A DNA stretch of 40,265 nt from a virus. A program made the position numbers and the translations under genes. The notes beneath the pieces were generated by a model. That model ran no database searches. It was not told where the DNA came from and was given only the letters and a program-made list of their open reading frames with translations. The stretch's first letter is position 1, and every line of letters begins with the position of its first letter. Shown piece by piece: positions 14,702 to 21,045 of this stretch. The stretch spans positions 1-40,265 of the IMG/VR virus record IMGVR_UViG_3300025466_000089; one strand, given 5' to 3'.

Positions 14702-14923
14702 ATGACGCATTTGGAATTTGAAAGTAATGTATGCTATATCACCCGTCCGTTGTTAAATGACAACGAACATGTGGGATTTTTTGAGAACACAGGCACACTA
14801 TTTGCCGCCTGTTCTAAAGCCACTGCTGATAATATTTTTGACAGATTGGTCATGGAATTTGGCCAAGGTAAAGTGACAATGAACGGCCCTGTTCAAGGTG
14901 AGTACACTTACAATTTTGTATAA
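14702..14923 (+). CDS. Small phage protein, unknown function
   Basis: 73 residues: MTHLEFESNVCYITRPLL, a GFFENTGTLFAACSKATAD middle and a beta-rich C-terminus ending in YTYNFV. It looks like a compact alpha/beta fold. AAGGAG at 8-nt spacing. Monocistronic between the two copies of the 55-bp promoter repeat. Confidence 0.7.
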   Translation: MTHLEFESNVCYITRPLLNDNEHVGFFENTGTLFAACSKATADNIFDRLVMEFGQGKVTMNGPVQGEYTYNFV

Positions 14924-14926
14924 AAC

Positions 14927-14981
14927 GGTTGACCAAAAATGCCCATTTTGCTATAATAGATGTATAGTAAGTAACAAGGAG
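14927..14981 (+). promoter_or_regulatory. Sigma70-like promoter plus leader, repeat copy B
   Basis: Exact copy of 14641-14695, with TTGACC (14929-14934) and TATAAT (14952-14957). The repeat includes the ribosome site, so both downstream genes should be expressed alike. Confidence 0.9.
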
Positions 14982-14988
14982 TTCAAAA

Positions 14989-15267
14989 ATGTCTTATGTA
15001 ATTGTTAGCAAAGGTACTGGTTTAATCGTTACAGACGGTCCCAATAAAACTCGTGCATACAAGACTTTTGGTGCAGCCAAAGCAACTCGTACCCGTCTTT
15101 GTCGTAAAGCAGGCTGGAGCGAAAATCAACTGAACATTGTGACCCGCGAAACTTATCGCGCACCAACTAAAAAGGTCACAAATCTCATGAGTGGCATTGA
15201 GATTGAAATTGATGCGGACACTCCTCGTTGTTGCGACCCTTCCTCAGAATTGTATTGGACCATGTGA
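14989..15267 (+). CDS. Conserved phage protein with CCDPSSE...YW C-terminus
   Basis: 92 residues, basic in the middle (ATRTRLCRKAGW). The C-terminus CCDPSSELYWTM is a strongly recurring ending in small phage proteins; function unknown. The two adjacent cysteines may bind metal. AAGGAG lies 8 nt before the ATG. Monocistronic behind promoter copy B. Confidence 0.8.
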   Translation: MSYVIVSKGTGLIVTDGPNKTRAYKTFGAAKATRTRLCRKAGWSENQLNIVTRETYRAPTKKVTNLMSGIEIEIDADTPRCCDPSSELYWTM

Positions 15268-15273
15268 TTTTGG

Positions 15274-15302
15274 TTGACCCAAAATTGCCAATTTGTTATA
15301 AT
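15274..15302 (+). promoter_or_regulatory. Sigma70-like promoter
   Basis: TTGACC (15274-15279), 17-bp spacer, TATAAT (15297-15302). It resembles the 55-bp repeat (shared TATAATAGA and GTAAG leader) but has diverged. Confidence 0.9.
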
Positions 15303-15332
15303 AGAGTTATAGTAAGAAAACAGGAGCAACTC

Positions 15333-16043
15333 ATGCAATATTATATGTCAAAATATCCGTCAAAATCAACTCGTGTGGCCCAGCCTGGTACCAAGTATCC
15401 AGTCACCATAGTCTGGGCCGCAGCAGTGGCAGCACATCGTATCAATGACAATCGTTACATCAAGGCAACAGAATGGGATACTCAAGCAGAGCCTCCTGTG
15501 GTAAAATACAGAACCAATCGCGAAGTGTTCGCAGAATTACTGGCCAATCCTGATCGATTGGATGCTGGTGACATCCAGGCTGGACAAGAATGCTTGGACT
15601 GGATACGTGGTGACTTCACGGTCAAAGCACTCAAAGGTCAACTCAGCGATTTTGATTTGAGTGTTCAAAAGGTCTTGGCTTTAGAGTCAGAGTTTGATAG
15701 CAATCTAGACCGGTTAGCCTTGGCAGTGGTGCCATGCTTGCCAGCCAGCCAAGCTCGCGGCCAAGCTCGGGCAGAAAGTGATTCACGTCTGCGTCAAACT
15801 GTAAATCAGCATGTGGGCCAAGTTGGTGACAAGATCGCCCTGGATATCGAAGTGTTGAGAACTAGTTATAGTCAAAATTTCAACACATGGTTTGTGACTG
15901 CGGTAGACAGTGAAAACCGCAGTGTGTTTTTCAGCTATCGTGCTCCTATCGATCTAGGACCTGGCGTGAAAATCCGTGGTACTGTCAAATCTCACCGTGA
16001 CAATGCAACCACTCAACTCAACAGGGTGACAGTTTTATCTTAA
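15333..16043 (+). CDS. Phage protein, possible nucleic-acid binding, unknown
   Basis: 236 residues from the ATG at 15333 (CAGGAG upstream); an ATG at 15228 lies upstream of the promoter and is rejected. The N-terminal part is mixed alpha. The C-terminal about 75 residues (VGDKIALDIEVLRTSYS, VTAVDSENRSVFFSYRAP, GVKIRGTVKSH) form a beta-strand series resembling an OB fold. I suspect a nucleic-acid role but do not recognise the family. Confidence 0.7.
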   Translation: MQYYMSKYPSKSTRVAQPGTKYPVTIVWAAAVAAHRINDNRYIKATEWDTQAEPPVVKYRTNREVFAELLANPDRLDAGDIQAGQECLDWIRGDFTVKALKGQLSDFDLSVQKVLALESEFDSNLDRLALAVVPCLPASQARGQARAESDSRLRQTVNQHVGQVGDKIALDIEVLRTSYSQNFNTWFVTAVDSENRSVFFSYRAPIDLGPGVKIRGTVKSHRDNATTQLNRVTVLS

Positions 16044-16052
16044 GGAATTATC

Positions 16053-16175
16053 ATGCAAATTTTATTTGTACTGGCTATCGAAGCCATAATTGTGATCGCC
16101 GTAGCCTTGGGAATAGGTCATATTGCGGACCGTGCAGATCATATCAAAACTCAAATTCAGGACGTACAAAAATGA
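16053..16175 (+). CDS. 40-residue membrane peptide
   Basis: Reading from ATG 16053: MQILFVLAIEAIIVIAVALG, then a polar tail with HIADRADHIKTQIQD. One membrane helix. AAGGAATT precedes it. Its stop overlaps the next ATG (ATGA). It has the same layout as the next peptide, suggesting a duplicated or paired membrane microprotein. Confidence 0.7.
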   Translation: MQILFVLAIEAIIVIAVALGIGHIADRADHIKTQIQDVQK

Positions 16176-16297
16176 AATTTATTTACGGTTTTGTATTTGG
16201 ACTGATTGTAGCAACCGTTGGTTTTTCGGGTGTGGCTCGGATCATGGACCATGGGATCACCACAATCAAATCACAAGCTGAGTCACTGGCACAGTGA
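16172..16297 (+). CDS. 41-residue membrane peptide
   Basis: Reading from ATG 16172: MKFIYGFVFGLIVATVGFSG, then a polar tail ARIMDHGITTIKSQ. One membrane helix. The tail 'R-x-x-DH-x-x-x-x-KxQ' parallels the previous peptide (DRADHIKTQ). They may be partners, for instance in envelope modification or lysis timing. Confidence 0.7.
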   Translation: MKFIYGFVFGLIVATVGFSGVARIMDHGITTIKSQAESLAQ

Positions 16298-16334
16298 TTT
16301 TGGGCAAATTGCAGAATCTAAATAACACAAATGG

Positions 16335-16363
16335 TTGACACTCAAATCCAATTGTGTTATAAT
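16335..16363 (+). promoter_or_regulatory. Sigma70-like promoter (near consensus)
   Basis: TTGACA (16335-16340), 17-bp spacer, TATAAT (16358-16363), both perfect hexamers. The 67-nt leader begins with a TGTTAG/CTAACA hairpin (about 16370-16386). Confidence 0.92.
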
Positions 16364-16430
16364 TTAGATATGTTAGCAAGTCTAACATTAATTTTAAACT
16401 CAACAGGCAACTTAAAAAGGCAACACTATT

Positions 16431-16784
16431 ATGTCAACAACTGAAAAAACTTTCTCCGTAGCAGGTACAGCAACTAACCCAGATGGCACAACCAAGGCTC
16501 GTTTTGCAAACGACATGGTGGCCCGTCACAAGATTTTGCAAAAAGCAGGTTGTACAGATATCAACTTGATTGAACTTCCACATGCAATGACCAAGTTACA
16601 GGCCTTGCAATATTTGCAAGAGCAAGGTATCACTGAAGGCGATGCTGGCTATGCAGTGGCCAACAAATTGGCAGAAAAAACTAAGATTGCCAAGAAAGGT
16701 GAATTGAAAGTTTCTGCTTCAAGTGTGAAAACTGCCAAGGCTCCTGCCAAAACTGCCGTCGCAGAAACAGCAGTAGAAGCTTAA
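16431..16784 (+). CDS. Abundant-looking small phage protein, unknown function
   Basis: 117 residues. The core ARFANDMVARHKILQKAG, INLIELPHAMTKLQALQYLQ and a Lys/Ala-rich C-terminal tail (AKAPAKTAVAETAVEA) recall a phage family of unknown function. The near-consensus promoter and long leader suggest high expression. The alanine/lysine tail could contact nucleic acid. It ends in a strong terminator. Confidence 0.8.
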   Translation: MSTTEKTFSVAGTATNPDGTTKARFANDMVARHKILQKAGCTDINLIELPHAMTKLQALQYLQEQGITEGDAGYAVANKLAEKTKIAKKGELKVSASSVKTAKAPAKTAVAETAVEA

Positions 16785-16801
16785 ACGCTGTTTAACTCTA
16801 C

Positions 16802-16826
16802 AAATGGCACTTCGGTGCCATTTTTT
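16802..16826 (+). terminator. Intrinsic terminator with UUCG loop
   Basis: AATGGCAC (16803-16810), TTCG loop, GTGCCATT (16815-16822) and six Ts. The UUCG tetraloop with a C-G closing pair is exceptionally stable. Confidence 0.95.
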
Positions 16827-16856
16827 ACGATTTCGAAATCCGTCATAATTACATAT

Positions 16857-17102
16857 ATGCTCGACGAAACAACGCAAGAAGAAATAATACGCATAGCTAC
16901 CATGCATCTCATGTTGGTGCTGTATCGAGAAGGTATTACCAAGATACACATGGGAGGACTCATGCGTGTGTTGGGTGTGCCCAACGAAACTGCAGCCGAT
17001 CACGACAACGAAGAAGTCGAAATGGACGAAGACTTCGCTAAATATGTTGAGCAGATGACTGAGTTCGCTAGAATTCAACCTGCCAATCAATCCTTACACT
17101 AA
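16857..17102 (+). CDS. Small acidic phage protein, unknown function
   Basis: 81 residues from the ATG at 16857; the longer frame from 16815 would start inside the terminator. Helical N-terminal half (ETTQEEIIRIATMHLMLVLY), then MGGLMRVLGVP and an acidic tail (DNEEVEMDEDF). There is no ribosome site. A -10-like CATAAT (16844-16849) would put transcription start one nt from the ATG, so leaderless translation is possible; the -35 is poor. It is followed immediately by the next gene (TAAATG). Confidence 0.7.
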   Translation: MLDETTQEEIIRIATMHLMLVLYREGITKIHMGGLMRVLGVPNETAADHDNEEVEMDEDFAKYVEQMTEFARIQPANQSLH

Positions 17103-17345
17103 ATGTCTCAACCCAAAGACAAACATGGCGAAGCCATGTTTATAATAATTCTAAGAACACCTCAGGCTAGAAATTTATTCACCACCTGGATTAATAACAA
17201 TAAAAGTGCTCGCGCTCGAATTGACGATGGGCGTATGCACTTGTTTGATCACAATACTTTAAACCTGTTTATGGTCACATGGAAACACAACTGGGACGAT
17301 GTTACCATATGGGACACATGGAATCGCCGACACATACATGGTTAA
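17103..17345 (+). CDS. Small phage protein, unknown function
   Basis: 80 residues, beginning directly after the previous stop without a visible ribosome site, so translation is probably coupled. Basic middle (NNNKSARARIDDGRMHLF) and Trp-rich end (WKHNWDDVTIWDTWNRRHIHG). A 9-bp hairpin with GAA loop (17121-17141) lies in codons 7-13. No family recognised. Confidence 0.65.
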   Translation: MSQPKDKHGEAMFIIILRTPQARNLFTTWINNNKSARARIDDGRMHLFDHNTLNLFMVTWKHNWDDVTIWDTWNRRHIHG

Positions 17346-17352
17346 ACAAAAT

Positions 17353-17380
17353 TTGACAAGTGTGCAAAATGTCGTATAAT
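17353..17380 (+). promoter_or_regulatory. Sigma70-like promoter
   Basis: TTGACA (17353-17358), 16-bp spacer, TATAAT (17375-17380). Confidence 0.88.
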
Positions 17381-17405
17381 TACTATACATTTAAAGGAAA
17401 CACAA

Positions 17406-17594
17406 ATGACACAACATGAACAAATCGTAGCCGCTTATGAAACATATCTTGCTGAAAATGAAAAATTCACAGGTAAAGGTGTAAAAGCTGCTGCCGCTCG
17501 TGCCCGCAAAGCTCTACAAGAAATGAGTAAAGGCATCAAAGAACGTCGCAAAGAAATCACTGTAGAAAAAGAAGCATTGACCACTGCCAAGTAA
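17406..17594 (+). CDS. Histone H1-like (Hc1-like) small basic protein
   Basis: 62 residues, helical and rich in Lys/Arg/Ala: GKGVKAAAARARKALQEM and IKERRKEITVEKE. The pattern resembles Hc1/histone-H1-like proteins that occur in many large phages and may bind DNA or RNA non-specifically. AAAGGAAA precedes the ATG. The strong promoter suggests abundant early expression. The assignment rests on composition and the K-A-A-A-R-A-R-K motif, so it is moderate. Confidence 0.7.
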   Translation: MTQHEQIVAAYETYLAENEKFTGKGVKAAAARARKALQEMSKGIKERRKEITVEKEALTTAK

Positions 17595-17595
17595 A

Positions 17596-18006
17596 ATGGC
17601 GTATGATGATTTAAAAATCAGCACAGGAACATTTCCAGGATGGGGCACCTTGCCCCAGTCTAATGTATGTTCCATTAGCGCCGCAACACAGATTTCAGCT
17701 GCGACCAACCAGTATGTGTATGCTACCAATGGAACATACACAAGCTCACCTATCACTTCAACTCCAAGCGGAACTCTCGAACTTCAAGGTGAAGGTGCTG
17801 ATGTCCGAATCAATGGCGTCAGTCTAACTGGTGTGCTAAAAAACATTGAGGAACGACTGAATATACTACGCCCTAACGCAGAATTAGAAACTGAGTGGCA
17901 TCAGCTCAAAGAACTTGGTGACCAATATCGTCAATTGGAAGCAGAATTAAAAGAAAAATCTAAGATGTGGGAAAAACTTAAAGCAATGCCGCCGGTGATT
18001 GGTTAA
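17596..18006 (+). CDS. Conserved phage protein with C-terminal coiled coil
   Basis: 136 residues. The N-terminal 70 residues are Ser/Thr/Ala-rich (SISAATQISAATNQ). The C-terminal half, VRINGVSLTGVLKNIEERLN then LKELGDQYRQLEAELKEKSKMWEKLKAMPP, is a helical coiled coil. This C-terminus is frequent in phage proteins of unknown role, perhaps structural. It starts 1 nt after the previous stop. Confidence 0.75.
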   Translation: MAYDDLKISTGTFPGWGTLPQSNVCSISAATQISAATNQYVYATNGTYTSSPITSTPSGTLELQGEGADVRINGVSLTGVLKNIEERLNILRPNAELETEWHQLKELGDQYRQLEAELKEKSKMWEKLKAMPPVIG

Positions 18007-18084
18007 GTGTGTAGTTAATGGCAAAACTGGTCCGAAACAACAGGCATTTGGGCCCTGATTAAGATCAGTTACTAAGTATTTGTG

Positions 18085-18145
18085 GGTGCAGAAAACTCAT
18101 CTGCTGATTTTGTATCGGCAATAGATCACAATCTCTATCTGCACC
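18085..18145 (+). ncRNA. Structured leader RNA upstream of endolysin
   Basis: The 173-bp gap 18007-18179 has no plausible ORF but folds well. GGTGCAGA (18085-18092) pairs perfectly with TCTGCACC (18138-18145). Inside, TGCTGAT (18102-18108) pairs with ATCGGCA (18114-18120, one G-U), and AGAT (18123-18126) with ATCT (18131-18134). The result is a three-way-junction-like element. A separate CTGAT/ATCAG hairpin lies upstream. It lacks a T-arm or anticodon arm, so it is not a tRNA. A regulatory leader for lysis timing is an inference. Confidence 0.45.
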
Positions 18146-18179
18146 GTCTTAACACCAATTCAGGTAAAGGAGAAACAAG

Positions 18180-18758
18180 TTGACTGAATCAACCAATCGC
18201 ATTGCCACCACCTTAGCATGGTGGCTCAGCAGAATAGTAAAATTAGTAAGTCTTTTTATGGTCGTTGCTGTAGTAGTGTCAGTCACTAGCAAACAGTTTG
18301 CAACACTTAGAAGTCAAAACGAAGCATGGCAATTGGCACATGTTAGTGTACAAGAAAAAACTCGTCAATTAGAATGTTTAACACGCAATATCTATTGGGA
18401 ATCAGCTAGCGAGCCATTTGAAGGCAAAGTAGCTGTAGCACAGGTCACAATGAATCGTGTGGCCAGTGGACATTTTCCCGCAGATGTTTGCGGAGTAGTT
18501 TATCAAAAGAACGTTGTGTATGAAAAAGTCATATGTCAATTTTCATGGTACTGCGATGGTACCTACAAAACAAAACCAGTGTACGGAGTACTTTGGCACG
18601 AAAGTGAAGAAGTAGCTAAAAAAGTATTGCTAGAAGGGTTCCGTTTACCTAGTATGAAAAACGCCTTGTACTATCATGCTGATTACATACATGTACAATG
18701 GAATAAACCAGAAATTGCTCAGATAGGGCATCATATCTTTTACGGGGAACGACTATGA
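18180..18758 (+). CDS. SleB-type cell-wall hydrolase (endolysin)
   Basis: 192 residues. A hydrophobic helix at about 18-37 (VKLVSLFMVVAVVVSV) is followed by a short helical linker and the SleB/Hydrolase_2 catalytic domain from residue 66: LTRNIYWESASEPFEGKVAV with likely catalytic Glu74, MNRV, FPADVCGVVYQK and CQFSWYCDG. This family cleaves the peptidoglycan glycan strand. The N-terminal helix suggests a signal-anchor endolysin. The start is TTG at 18180, fixed by AAAGGAG (18166-18172) at 7-nt spacing. ATGA overlap with the next gene. Confidence 0.88.
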   Translation: MTESTNRIATTLAWWLSRIVKLVSLFMVVAVVVSVTSKQFATLRSQNEAWQLAHVSVQEKTRQLECLTRNIYWESASEPFEGKVAVAQVTMNRVASGHFPADVCGVVYQKNVVYEKVICQFSWYCDGTYKTKPVYGVLWHESEEVAKKVLLEGFRLPSMKNALYYHADYIHVQWNKPEIAQIGHHIFYGERL

Positions 18759-19078
18759 CATTTGGATTGACCAACATTGAATCTGGAGTGCAAGGTATTA
18801 GAAAATTTATTGATGAGCATTTGCCTAACATTTCAGCTGAAACGCTGGGATGGCTGGCCACAGTTATAATTCATTGTGCCACAATTCCAACTTTGTTAAG
18901 TTTGCTTTCTGGCCTGAGTGACCGCACACCTAATTTAGACATTGTGCTATTCATGTGGGCTGGACTTATACTGATGTTTGGTCGTGCTGTAATACTCAAA
19001 GACGCCCTCAATATTATCACAATTGGTGTGGGTTTTATGATACAGGCAGGACTAATGGCACTAATTTTATTCAAATAA
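18755..19078 (+). CDS. Holin-like three-helix membrane protein
   Basis: 107 residues with hydrophobic segments at about 32-52 (LGWLATVIIHCATIPTLLSL), 62-80 and 84-106. It is translationally coupled (ATGA) to the endolysin gene, so a holin or lysis regulator is the natural guess. The sequence does not match a holin family that I recognise. Last gene before the promoter at 19082. Confidence 0.65.
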   Translation: MTFGLTNIESGVQGIRKFIDEHLPNISAETLGWLATVIIHCATIPTLLSLLSGLSDRTPNLDIVLFMWAGLILMFGRAVILKDALNIITIGVGFMIQAGLMALILFK

Positions 19079-19081
19079 TGG

Positions 19082-19110
19082 TTGACTTTGGACGTTTTTT
19101 ATGTTATAAT
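19082..19110 (+). promoter_or_regulatory. Sigma70-like promoter
   Basis: TTGACT (19082-19087), 17-bp spacer, TATAAT (19105-19110). It drives 19140 and probably the IF-1 gene downstream. Confidence 0.88.
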
Positions 19111-19139
19111 ATAGGTATATTAACCACTAGGATAATCCT

Positions 19140-19532
19140 ATGAGCATGCATTTAGAAGGCCCTTGGCTCAGTTTGAATGGACGCAAAAAAGGCAAGGTAA
19201 AATTTCGCAATGCCGAAGAAGCACGTCGGGCCCGCGAACTAGAAGAGTCTTGGCAGAAACTGCTGCGAGCACAAGGCATTGAAGCAGAAGATCGTAAACG
19301 TAGCCGTGCGCTCAAAGCAGAACCATTGACATATAAACTCAGTACTCCGGCAGGACGCGGTAATACCAGTCATATTCCCAGTTTGAATTCAGGTGCAGGT
19401 GTTGCTACCCTGGCGCCAGCCAAAGTCTACACAGGTACCAAGGTCAAAGGCATTGCTACCATGCACAAGTCAAATGCAGTTCCTGTTTTTTCTGATGAAG
19501 AAGCCGTTGATATTTCGAGGATGAGAAGATGA
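19140..19532 (+). CDS. Conserved phage protein, unknown function
   Basis: 130 residues. A basic helical N-terminal half (KGKVKFRNAEEARRARELEE, SWQKLL) is followed by an extended part with IPSLNSG, KVYTGTKVKGIATMHKSNAV and a final ISRMRR. This sequence set is one of the commonest proteins of unknown function in large phages. GGATAATCC precedes the ATG. ATGA overlap with the next gene. Confidence 0.82.
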   Translation: MSMHLEGPWLSLNGRKKGKVKFRNAEEARRARELEESWQKLLRAQGIEAEDRKRSRALKAEPLTYKLSTPAGRGNTSHIPSLNSGAGVATLAPAKVYTGTKVKGIATMHKSNAVPVFSDEEAVDISRMRR

Positions 19533-19888
19533 CATTTGACCCAGATGCATTTAACAAAAGTGAAACTTGGCGTTTACTACAAAGTGAAAAAAGCAGCTGG
19601 TACCAAGAAGCCGACGAAGCAGGTCAACAAGCACTCCGAGATTGGATGCACAGTACACTAAAAGAAACTCAACTTCAAATTGAATTTACCAAAGCTGATG
19701 GAATGCATAGATCAATGACTTGTACATTAAACGAATCATTGGGTGCTAGACCGGTAAATAAACTGGCCACAGATAAACCAGAACTTATAGACAAAAAAGA
19801 AACGTGTGTGGTTTGGGATTGCAACGCCAATGGTTGGCGTAGTTTTAGGTGGGACAGATTACGAAAGATAGCGTTCACAATTGAGTAA
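19529..19888 (+). CDS. WYL_2 / DUF2693-like small barrel protein
   Basis: 119 residues. The C-terminal part LQIEFTKADGMHRSMTCTLN, then VVWDCNANGWRSFRWDRLRK, matches the SH3/Sm-like WYL_2 (DUF2693) family common in phages; the role is unknown, possibly ligand or nucleic-acid sensing. The N-terminal about 45 residues are helical and phage-specific. It is the gene just upstream of IF-1, overlapping it by 8 nt. Confidence 0.75.
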   Translation: MTFDPDAFNKSETWRLLQSEKSSWYQEADEAGQQALRDWMHSTLKETQLQIEFTKADGMHRSMTCTLNESLGARPVNKLATDKPELIDKKETCVVWDCNANGWRSFRWDRLRKIAFTIE

Positions 19889-20099
19889 AGAAGATGTGAT
19901 AAAAATGGAAGGTGTAGTAGTAGAAGTTTTACGCAATACCACATATAGAATTAAAATATCAAATTTTGAATTGCCTGTGTTGGCCACACTAAACGGGCGC
20001 ATGCGCCAAAACAATATCAAAGTCCTAGCCGGCGACACAGTTGAAATGGAATTCAGTCCTTACGATCTTGCTCGTGGACGTATTGTTAGACGCAGATAA
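19881..20099 (+). CDS. infA: Translation initiation factor IF-1
   Basis: 72 residues, the length of bacterial IF-1. The OB-fold signature is present throughout: KEDVIKMEGVVVEVL at the N-terminus, YRIKISN, NGRMRQNNIKVLAGDTVEME and SPYDLARGRIVRR at the C-terminus. IF-1 binds the 30S A-site and cooperates with IF-2 and IF-3 in start-site selection. The TTG start is supported because MSKEDVIKMEG aligns with the conserved IF-1 N-terminus; a later ATG (19905) would remove it. It overlaps the previous gene by 8 nt, with little Shine-Dalgarno, so translation is probably coupled. A phage-borne copy is unusual. Confidence 0.9.
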   Translation: MSKEDVIKMEGVVVEVLRNTTYRIKISNFELPVLATLNGRMRQNNIKVLAGDTVEMEFSPYDLARGRIVRRR

Positions 20100-20102
20100 A
20101 TA
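20097..20102 (+). promoter_or_regulatory. Late-type promoter box TAAATA, leaderless geometry
   Basis: GATAAATAT overlaps the IF-1 stop codon. With T4 late geometry (+1 six nt after the last A of the box) transcription starts at 20108, the A of the SodB ATG. Confidence 0.5.
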
Positions 20103-20107
20103 TCATT

Positions 20108-20668
20108 ATGGAAACAGCAAGCTCAATAATGGATTTTATTTATATAGTCGAGGCAAGTACTAGACCAGCCAAACTGGAAACCACACCTTTGCCTTACTCT
20201 GAAAAGGCCTTGGATCCTGTGATGAGTAAGGAATCCATAAATTATCATTATGAACACTTGGCCAAAGGCTATGCCAAACGCTACAATGCTGGCGAAGGCA
20301 ATGCCGATTTTAACCGGGCTGGCAGTTTCTTGCACAACAAGTTTTTCCCTCAATTGCGACCACCCAAAGGTGCCAATCGTCCCCGAGGTGCAGTGCTAGC
20401 CCTCATAGAAGAAAATTTTAAAACCTACGAAGATTTTAAAATTGCGTTTAAAGAAATCGCAATGAAAATACAGGGCTCAGGTTGGGTATATTTAAGCACC
20501 AACGGCACTATCAAAACCATACCTAACCATGCAGTCCGCACCGATATCTGTGTATTGGTTGACTGGTGGGAACATGTTTGGGCTTTAGATTATCAATGGG
20601 ACAAAGAACGGTATCTTGACAATATTTGGAAAATAATTGACTGGGACGTTTGTAACGAAAGACTATGA
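20108..20668 (+). CDS. Iron-type superoxide dismutase (SodB-like)
   Basis: 186 residues. [20 protein letters not shown] carries ligand His47. Then come FLH (His76), GSGWVYL (123-129) and DWWEH (Asp152, His156), giving all four Fe/Mn ligands, with the family's final [20 protein letters not shown]. It converts superoxide to peroxide and oxygen in the cytoplasm. The first about 27 residues are an extension; an internal ATG at 20129 is an alternative start. There is no ribosome site: the ATG coincides with the predicted late start. Metal choice (Fe or Mn) is not decidable by eye. Confidence 0.85.
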   Translation: METASSIMDFIYIVEASTRPAKLETTPLPYSEKALDPVMSKESINYHYEHLAKGYAKRYNAGEGNADFNRAGSFLHNKFFPQLRPPKGANRPRGAVLALIEENFKTYEDFKIAFKEIAMKIQGSGWVYLSTNGTIKTIPNHAVRTDICVLVDWWEHVWALDYQWDKERYLDNIWKIIDWDVCNERL

Positions 20669-20991
20669 TGACACTAACTGAATCAGCCACCGCAAAACTG
20701 CATGAACTTATTGCCGAAGAAGGTAATCCTGAGCTCAAACTACGTGTGTTTGTGCAAGGCGGCGGATGCAGTGGCATGCAATATGGTTTTACATTTGACG
20801 AAGTTGCCAACGAAGATGATTGGGATTTAGAATTTGGTGGTGTAAAAGTGTTGGTAGATTCAATGAGTAGCCAATACCTCACTGGTGCCACAGTAGACTA
20901 CAAAGAAGACCTACACGGCAGCAGTTTTGTAATAGCCAATCCCAACGCCCAAACTACCTGCGGCTGCGGCAGTAGTTTCAGTCCAGGTTAG
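20665..20991 (+). CDS. erpA: A-type Fe-S cluster carrier (ErpA/IscA family)
   Basis: 108 residues. [11 protein letters not shown] (Cys35) and the C-terminal CGCGSSF (Cys99, Cys101) are the three cluster-binding cysteines; [14 protein letters not shown] and [11 protein letters not shown] agree closely with the ErpA branch. A-type carriers pass Fe-S clusters to target apoproteins in the cytoplasm. Coupled to sodB by overlap (ATGATG at the TGA); the start may be 20665 or 20668. No other Fe-S assembly genes are in the window, so it must work with host machinery. Confidence 0.88.
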   Translation: MMTLTESATAKLHELIAEEGNPELKLRVFVQGGGCSGMQYGFTFDEVANEDDWDLEFGGVKVLVDSMSSQYLTGATVDYKEDLHGSSFVIANPNAQTTCGCGSSFSPG

Positions 20992-21006
20992 GCAAAAAAT
21001 ATAGTT

Positions 21007-21044
21007 AAACAAGTCTGGTAAATACATTCCAGAGGACCTTGTTT
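21007..21044 (+). promoter_or_regulatory. Late-type promoter inside an RBS-sequestering hairpin
   Basis: AAACAAG-TCTGG (21007-21018) can pair with CCAGA and CTTGTTT (21029-21033, 21038-21044), with a 4-nt bulge. The right arm contains the ribosome site AGAGGA of the fibre gene at 21046. A TAAATA box (21019-21024) sits in the loop, so a late transcript starting near 21030 would lack the left arm. The pairing is visible directly; the regulation is inferred. Confidence 0.6.
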
Positions 21045-21045
21045 A

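Noticed and set aside
16319-16324. Late-type TAAATA box upstream of 16431
   Set aside because: It lies just ahead of a near-consensus sigma70-like promoter and 112 nt from the ATG, so chance occurrence is likely.
16815-16856. Upstream start (ATG 16815) for the gene at 16857
   Set aside because: It falls in the right arm of the UUCG terminator, which would end transcription of any message carrying it or leave it without a ribosome site.
18085-18145. tRNA gene
   Set aside because: Has an acceptor-like stem, but no T-arm GTTCGA, no anticodon arm of 5 bp with a 7-nt loop, and only 61 nt.
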